Shown: one piece after another, positions 59,383 through 64,000 of the stretch
Numbering within the stretch: position 1 is the first letter of the stretch
Layout: each line of letters starts with the position of its first letter
Assembly: GCF_030954495.1 (NCBI RefSeq)
Contig: NZ_JAVHUW010000069.1
Location: 1 to 64,000 of the forward strand
From: Candidatus Desulfosporosinus nitrosoreducens
GTDB taxonomy: Bacteria; Bacillota; Desulfitobacteriia; Desulfitobacteriales; Desulfitobacteriaceae
Length of the DNA stretch: 64,000 nt
Reading direction: 5' to 3'
The notes under the pieces: model-generated
The model's input: the letters and a program-made list of their open reading frames with translations, nothing else
The model's database searches: none
Told to the model about the DNA's origin: nothing
Translations under genes and position numbers: made by a program

Positions 59383-59738
59383 GGCCTTTTAAGATAACTT
59401 TTTGTAAGCGGAGGATAAGTTCTGCTTACAGTTGGCGGTATATGGAATATTTATTCCGTTTGTCAACGTCCAATCTTTCCAGTAAAATTAAGGGGAAAGG
59501 TGGTTAACTCGGATTACACGAAGAAGCATCCGATGTTGTCCGCCTCAAGCGTTTGCCGTCCCTCGTCAGCGATGGGTTGCGCTACAAGGATACAGGGAAT
59601 AAGTGACAGGCGGGTTGAATAAATGAGTTCCCGGCGATGCGGCAGGCCTTTAAACCTGGCCGCATTTAAACTAAACGAGCTTAAGATTAAAGATTCTGCT
59701 TGAGCTTCTGCTTGCAAGACCCCGGAAGGAGGCAGGGA

Positions 59739-60413
59739 ATGAATAAAATACTGGTTGTCGAAGATGAAGATATATTGCGGGAAGTGATCGTGGACTATCT
59801 GAAGGAAGATGGCTATCAAATCTTAGAGGCCGCGGATGGCGAAAAAGCTTTGGAGCTCTTTCAGGCCAATGCTGTTGATTTGGTAATCCTGGACATTGTC
59901 CTGCCGAAGATTGATGGCTGGTCGGTATGCCGCAGAATCCGGAAAAATTCCGCTATCCCCATCATCATTTTGACCGCCCGTTCCGATGAGGATGACTCTC
60001 TGCTGGGCTATGAGCTAGGAGCTGATGACTATCTGATCAAACCCTACAGTCCCCGGGTTCTCCGGGCAAAAGTGAAACGGTTTCTGGAAAAGTTTTCAGG
60101 TGTTGTGGCTGGAAGGCTGGTATCAGCCGGCGGCATTGTCCTGGATATGCGCTCAAGACTTGTTTCCCTGGACGGCAAGGCCGTTAATCTGACCCATACG
60201 GAATTGGAAATCCTGGCTTATTTAATGCAGAATAAAGGAATTGTCATTAGCAGAGAGCAATTGATCTCTAAACTATGGGGCTATGATTTTTATGGTGACG
60301 AAAAGACGGTGAACAGCCATATCAGAAACCTGCGTGCCAAGCTGGGCGATAAAGGCGGCTGCATTGTCACGGTGATCCGCTCGGGATATAAATTCGCAGA
60401 GGAACAGCGATGA
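59739..60413 (+). CDS. OmpR/PhoB family response regulator (second system)
   Basis: This 224-residue protein has receiver pocket VVEDEDILRE, Asp in LVILDIVLPKIDGW (near residue 52) and Lys in DDYLIKPYSPRV, followed by a winged-helix output ending GDEKTVNSHIRNLRAKLG. AGGAGGC precedes ATG 59739; an in-frame start at 59700 has none. It overlaps the kinase by four bases. No obvious target gene adjoins, apart from the genes downstream of the kinase. Confidence 0.92.
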   Translation: MNKILVVEDEDILREVIVDYLKEDGYQILEAADGEKALELFQANAVDLVILDIVLPKIDGWSVCRRIRKNSAIPIIILTARSDEDDSLLGYELGADDYLIKPYSPRVLRAKVKRFLEKFSGVVAGRLVSAGGIVLDMRSRLVSLDGKAVNLTHTELEILAYLMQNKGIVISREQLISKLWGYDFYGDEKTVNSHIRNLRAKLGDKGGCIVTVIRSGYKFAEEQR

Positions 60414-62149
60414 AAAAAAGTATTGTTTTTAAATGGTTTGTACTGACGGCCCTCTTATTCTCGGCGCTGCTTTTAGTCATCGGCGTCACCCAGAATTATT
60501 TTTTTGAGCAATATTATCTGCATAAAAAAGCGGCTGCGCTCCAACTGGCAATGGAGGAGTACTCCGGTAAGGCCGCGCAAGCGGGAGCGGAAGCAGCAGC
60601 GGCCGAACTCTATAAGAATAGCCGGGTTTGGATTACCGAACTGGATGAGTATGGGCGTATCCGGGATGTGGAACATTACTACATCGAGGTAAGCTTGAAG
60701 AATGAAGCTCAGGGAAATTGGCGCATACCCATGTATTCTTTTACAGGAGAATTTTCTTCCGCTGTCCTCTCTTCCTTAAAGGCCGGCGATGAGGTGGTGA
60801 TTGATACCGTTAATAGAGCAGGAGAAAAGATACCTTATCAGATCCAGACTGCCTCCACGGGAGTTGTCAATTTAAATATTGCCAACAAGCTGCATGGCCC
60901 TCAGGCCGATCCGGCCTATAGCCACCTTGAAACCGGCCTCTACAGGGGAACAATCACGAAAACTGTATTTCCGGAACGAGGAGAGGATATAGCCTTTCCT
61001 TACAATGAACAATATTTTCTGGACCAGGTCAAGGAATTCCAAGTCGGTTTGCTGGCTGATAAGGCCCAGCCTCTTCAGCATACGGAAGAGTATAGGACCA
61101 CAGAAAATTTGGCGCAATATGAGATCATTGTTAAACCGGTCAGAGAAAATGGGACAGGGGGCTATATTTTGGCCATGACCTCTCTGCAGCCGGTGGATGA
61201 AGCCATAGCGGTCCTGCGGCAGTTCTATCCGTACTTTTTTGGTCTGGCCTTGCTGTGTGTGCTGGTTTTGGCCTTTGTTTTTTCCAGATGGCTGGCTAAA
61301 CCGCTGCTGGCTGTCAACCGGATCACGGGGAAAATAGCCGGCATGGATTTTACGGAAAAGCTGCCGGTGCGTTCCCAAGACGAAATCGGTCAGCTCTCCC
61401 GGAATATCAATGAGCTCTCCGGCCAGATAGAGACCTATATCGGCCGGCTGAAACAGGACCTGGACAAAGAGAAGCAGCTGGAAAAGACCCGCCGGGAATT
61501 TATTGCCGGGGTGTCTCACGAACTGAAAACCCCGCTTGCCGTGCTGAAAAGTTGTCTGTCGATTTTAAAAGACGGGATCGCGTCTGAAAAAAGAGATCAC
61601 TACTTTCAGGCCATGGAAGAGGAAATACAGCGGACGGACTTGCTGGTGGTCAATATGCTGGACCTGGCGAAGTTTGCCTCGGGTACCTATAAGCCGGAAA
61701 TGGCTCCTTTTGAACTGGAGCAGGTAATTCGCGAGGCAGGCAGGTCCCTGACCGGAGCAATCGAGGAGAAAAATCTCACCCTCTGCTTAAGACTCGCTCC
61801 GCAAAGAGTCCTGGGACATAAAGGGCTGATCGGCCGCGTGATCACTAACTTTCTCAGCAATGCCATCCGGCATACGGAGAACGGGCGGGCGATCATCATC
61901 ACTGTCAGAGGCAATGGACAGACAGCGGAAGTCAGCGTCTCAAACCAGGGGAAGCACCTGGCCGAGGAAGACCGGAAAAGGGTGTGGGACCAATTCTACC
62001 GCGTCGAAGCCAGAACAGCCAAAGCGGGTACGGGTCTCGGACTTGCCATAGCCAAGGAAATCCTGGAGTTGCACCATGCTGTTTATGGTGTGGAAAATAC
62101 CGGGGACGGCGTCCGCTTTTTCTTTGCCCTGCCGCTGGAGCTCGGATAA
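60410..62149 (+). CDS. Sensor histidine kinase with extracytoplasmic sensor and HAMP
   Basis: This 579-residue kinase has a membrane segment (about 8-28), a roughly 240-residue extracytoplasmic domain, a second segment (about 272-293), HAMP (KPLLAVNRITGKIAGMDF), a dimerisation domain with His370 in GVSHELKTPLAVL, and an ATPase domain (NFLSNAIRHTENG, GTGLGLAIAKEILE). It partners the regulator encoded just upstream. The large sensor has no name I can give. Confidence 0.9.
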   Translation: MKKSIVFKWFVLTALLFSALLLVIGVTQNYFFEQYYLHKKAAALQLAMEEYSGKAAQAGAEAAAAELYKNSRVWITELDEYGRIRDVEHYYIEVSLKNEAQGNWRIPMYSFTGEFSSAVLSSLKAGDEVVIDTVNRAGEKIPYQIQTASTGVVNLNIANKLHGPQADPAYSHLETGLYRGTITKTVFPERGEDIAFPYNEQYFLDQVKEFQVGLLADKAQPLQHTEEYRTTENLAQYEIIVKPVRENGTGGYILAMTSLQPVDEAIAVLRQFYPYFFGLALLCVLVLAFVFSRWLAKPLLAVNRITGKIAGMDFTEKLPVRSQDEIGQLSRNINELSGQIETYIGRLKQDLDKEKQLEKTRREFIAGVSHELKTPLAVLKSCLSILKDGIASEKRDHYFQAMEEEIQRTDLLVVNMLDLAKFASGTYKPEMAPFELEQVIREAGRSLTGAIEEKNLTLCLRLAPQRVLGHKGLIGRVITNFLSNAIRHTENGRAIIITVRGNGQTAEVSVSNQGKHLAEEDRKRVWDQFYRVEARTAKAGTGLGLAIAKEILELHHAVYGVENTGDGVRFFFALPLELG

Positions 62150-62261
62150 ACAATTTGCTGCAAACTCTTTGCCCGGGTTGATCCTGCATAAATCGTGCGG
62201 AAAAAGTCGGGTAGATAACTATAACTCCTGATATTCTATTGATGAGAGAGGAGGTCATACA

Positions 62262-63143
62262 ATGGATTCCTTAAAAAGAATGAATGACGCTTTAAATTAC
62301 ATTGAAGAAAATCTGACAAATGAACTTGATTTTAATGAAGTTGCCAGATTGGCTTTTTGCTCTGAGTATCATTTTCAAAGAATGTTTTCTTTCCTTGCAG
62401 GGTTCCCGCTTGCGGAGTACATTCGCCGCCGCCGTCTTACTCTTGCCGCCTTTGAGCTTAATAATAGCAAGATTAGAGTAATTGATGTGGCGGTTAAATA
62501 CGGATACAACTCACCGGACGCATTCACGAGAGCGTTTCAGAACTTGCATGGCATAACGCCCTCAGAAGCTAAATTTAATGGTCAATTACTGAAAGCATAT
62601 CCAAGAATGACCTTTCAATTATCAATTAAGGGAGGAAATGAAATGAACTATCGAATAGTCGAAAAAGAAGCATTCCGCATAATCGGCATCAAGAAAAGAG
62701 TTCCTCTAATCTTTACGGGAGTTAATCCGGAGATTTCTGCTATGTGGAGAAGTCTGAAGGAGGAAATGCTTCTTAAGCTTAAGGAACTTTCTAATGTCGA
62801 GCCCTTGGGGTTAATAAATGCCTCAATAAACTTTTCAGAAGAACGAATGGAGGAAAAGGGGGAACTTGACCACTATCTAGGCGTTGCAACAACAGGGGAG
62901 TGTCCGGATAACTTGGCAAAGCTTGAAGTTTCTCCTTCAATATGGGCTGTATTTGAGGCAGAAGGACCGTTTCCGGATACTTTGCAAAATGTTTGGGGAC
63001 GTATCTATGCCGAATGGTTTCCGTCTTCAAACTATGAACGGGCAGAAGGGCCATCAATTTTATGGACAGAACAAAAAGACCTGACTTCATCATCTGTTAG
63101 AAGTGAATTATGGATACCGATTATAAAAAGCACTAATAGTTAA
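62262..63143 (+). CDS. AraC-type regulator with GyrI-like effector domain
   Basis: This 293-residue protein has two N-terminal helix-turn-helix units ([40 protein letters not shown]) as in Rob/SoxS, and a C-terminal GyrI/effector-binding domain ([20 protein letters not shown] near 125-144, [15 protein letters not shown], and WTEQKDL). Such fusions sense lipophilic or cationic compounds. GAGGAGG precedes the ATG. A terminator follows at 63215. Confidence 0.9.
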   Translation: MDSLKRMNDALNYIEENLTNELDFNEVARLAFCSEYHFQRMFSFLAGFPLAEYIRRRRLTLAAFELNNSKIRVIDVAVKYGYNSPDAFTRAFQNLHGITPSEAKFNGQLLKAYPRMTFQLSIKGGNEMNYRIVEKEAFRIIGIKKRVPLIFTGVNPEISAMWRSLKEEMLLKLKELSNVEPLGLINASINFSEERMEEKGELDHYLGVATTGECPDNLAKLEVSPSIWAVFEAEGPFPDTLQNVWGRIYAEWFPSSNYERAEGPSILWTEQKDLTSSSVRSELWIPIIKSTNS

Positions 63144-63214
63144 GTTGTACGGCGATTCTATAGTTACCAGCGTAACAGGGGCTGTCGCAATATCCGAAAG
63201 TCTTTAATAAAACA

Positions 63215-63266
63215 AAAACCATGCCTAAACAGTGGGGTAAATCCACGTTTGTGCATGGTTTTTTAT
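63215..63266 (+). terminator. Terminator after the AraC/GyrI gene
   Basis: AAAACCATGC pairs with GCATGGTTTT across an inner stem (AAACAGTGG with CCACGTTT), followed by TTTATTT. Confidence 0.82.
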
Positions 63267-63335
63267 TTCATCTGCACCTGTTCTGCATTTTGCTGCTGTA
63301 ATATCTCTGTATCCAATAAAGAAAGAGGTATTGCC

Positions 63336-63941
63336 ATGAAAAAACTGATGATCTGTTTCCTGACCGGCCTTCTCCTGCTGGGTGTGACTGCCTGCGGCAA
63401 GACAACTGCTGCCGGCGATGTAACCCTTAAGTTAAAGAACAGTGTCTTTATGGGAGATTCCATCACCGAAGGGTTTGTCGTGAATGAAATTCTGCCGCAA
63501 GATTCCGTCATTGCCGGGGCGGGGGCCACAGCCGGTTTTGCTTATGACGACATGGGGGCTTTGACTGCCAAGAAACCGGCCAGGGTCTTTATCATGTTGG
63601 GATCGAATGATTTGCTTATGCCTGTGGCTGGCCCTCAAGAATTATTCAGACAAGATTTAAGGAAACTGATCAAGAAGATCAAGGAAGAACTGCCCGCTTC
63701 TGCAATCTATCTCCAATCCATAACTCCCGTAACCCGGGAAGCCTTGCAACAAGAGCCCCGCTACGCGGGAATAGGGGAATATAACGGGATTTTGCAGGAA
63801 CTGGCGGGTAAACTAGCCGTCCATTATGTAGACATCGGAGCCTTGGCAGAGGCAAACCCCGCTTTATTTGCCGAAGATGGCGTTCATTTCCGGAAAGAAT
63901 TTTATCAGCTGTGGCTGCAGAAACTCTCTGAGTCATTATAG
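63336..63941 (+). CDS. SGNH/GDSL-family lipoprotein hydrolase
   Basis: This 201-residue protein has a lipoprotein signal (lipobox GVTAC, Cys20) and the SGNH blocks: FMGDSITEGF (Ser42), block III LGSNDL, and DGVHF with the catalytic Asp-x-x-His near the end. These enzymes add or remove acyl groups on surface glycans. I start at ATG 63336 behind AGAGGT; an earlier in-frame ATG at 63249 lies inside the preceding terminator. The next gene begins an MBOAT acyltransferase, a well-known partner for cell-wall or exopolysaccharide O-acetylation. Confidence 0.9.
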   Translation: MKKLMICFLTGLLLLGVTACGKTTAAGDVTLKLKNSVFMGDSITEGFVVNEILPQDSVIAGAGATAGFAYDDMGALTAKKPARVFIMLGSNDLLMPVAGPQELFRQDLRKLIKKIKEELPASAIYLQSITPVTREALQQEPRYAGIGEYNGILQELAGKLAVHYVDIGALAEANPALFAEDGVHFRKEFYQLWLQKLSESL

Positions 63942-63952
63942 GAGAGGGAACG

Positions 63953-64000
63953 ATGGTTTTCAGCAGTCTGTTTTTTGTCTTTGCTTTTTTGCCCGTGACC
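63953..64000 (+). CDS. MBOAT family O-acyltransferase, start only
   Basis: The first 16 codons, MVFSSLFFVFAFLPVT, match the N-terminus of AlgI/PatA-type MBOAT proteins (MVFSS-x-x-F-L-F-x-F-L-P). GGAGAGGG precedes the ATG. The gene runs off the window. With the SGNH lipoprotein it probably forms an O-acetylation module. Confidence 0.75.
   Translation, partial: MVFSSLFFVFAFLPVT

Overview
The window looks like chromosome of a low-to-mid GC, anaerobic, Gram-positive Clostridia, probably from the Desulfitobacterium/Desulfosporosinus/Peptococcaceae neighbourhood. This is inferred from AGGAGG-type ribosome binding sites, two T-box leaders, many lipoproteins, rubrerythrin, LarA, a BirA-type biotin operator and several two-component systems. 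No rRNA, tRNA, CRISPR array or intact insertion sequence was found. The content is ordinary accessory chromosome: transporters, regulators and stress genes, with scattered gene remnants.

Layout. 1-4 kb is a decayed margin: IS630-type transposase remnant, GNAT acetyltransferase, broken methyltransferase, rubrerythrin, a ferritin-like protein, and a RelB antitoxin with a truncated toxin. 4-9 kb holds larA and a Trp T-box-controlled ABC operon (trpXYZ). 9-13 kb has an EamA exporter divergent from an AraC regulator, a lipoprotein and a small stress protein. 13.6-15.3 kb is a Gly T-box and glyS. 15.8-20.2 kb has an ECF sigma factor with a membrane partner carrying a duplicated sensor-like domain, an MFS pump and a GH113-like protein. 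20.7-24.3 kb has VOC and flavin reductase genes, an ATPase behind an array of inverted heptamers, fRMsr and a RidA remnant. 24.7-30.6 kb has a dual-kinase hybrid sensor and a chemoreceptor. 30.9-34.2 kb has a Cys-rich protein, a Ycf48-like lipoprotein and a monooxygenase.

34.4-38.6 kb is an EmrAB-like efflux operon opposite its probable TetR regulator, with two palindromic operators between them. 39-41.6 kb is ligD, with no Ku gene in the window. 42.5-46.2 kb is a BcrAB-like ABC transporter opposite a two-component system. 46.2-49 kb has bioB under a BirA operator, a ferredoxin-nitroreductase remnant, a tiny diheme cytochrome and an EFR1-type flavodoxin-ferredoxin. 49.1-54.2 kb is a TetR gene and an RND pump with adaptor. 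54.5-58 kb is a cobalamin riboswitch with btuFCD. 58-64 kb has an alpha/beta hydrolase, a second two-component system, an AraC/GyrI regulator, and an SGNH hydrolase followed by the start of an MBOAT acyltransferase.

The most notable unexplained structure is a dispersed intergenic repeat of about 130 bp made of two hairpins. There are four full copies in both orientations and three truncated copies that keep the same end. A second short motif (YAAGGCACGTGGAAA) recurs five times on the plus strand, usually soon after a T-rich stretch. Also notable are a perfect 54-bp palindrome inside a 37-codon ORF and the operator array in front of the ATPase.
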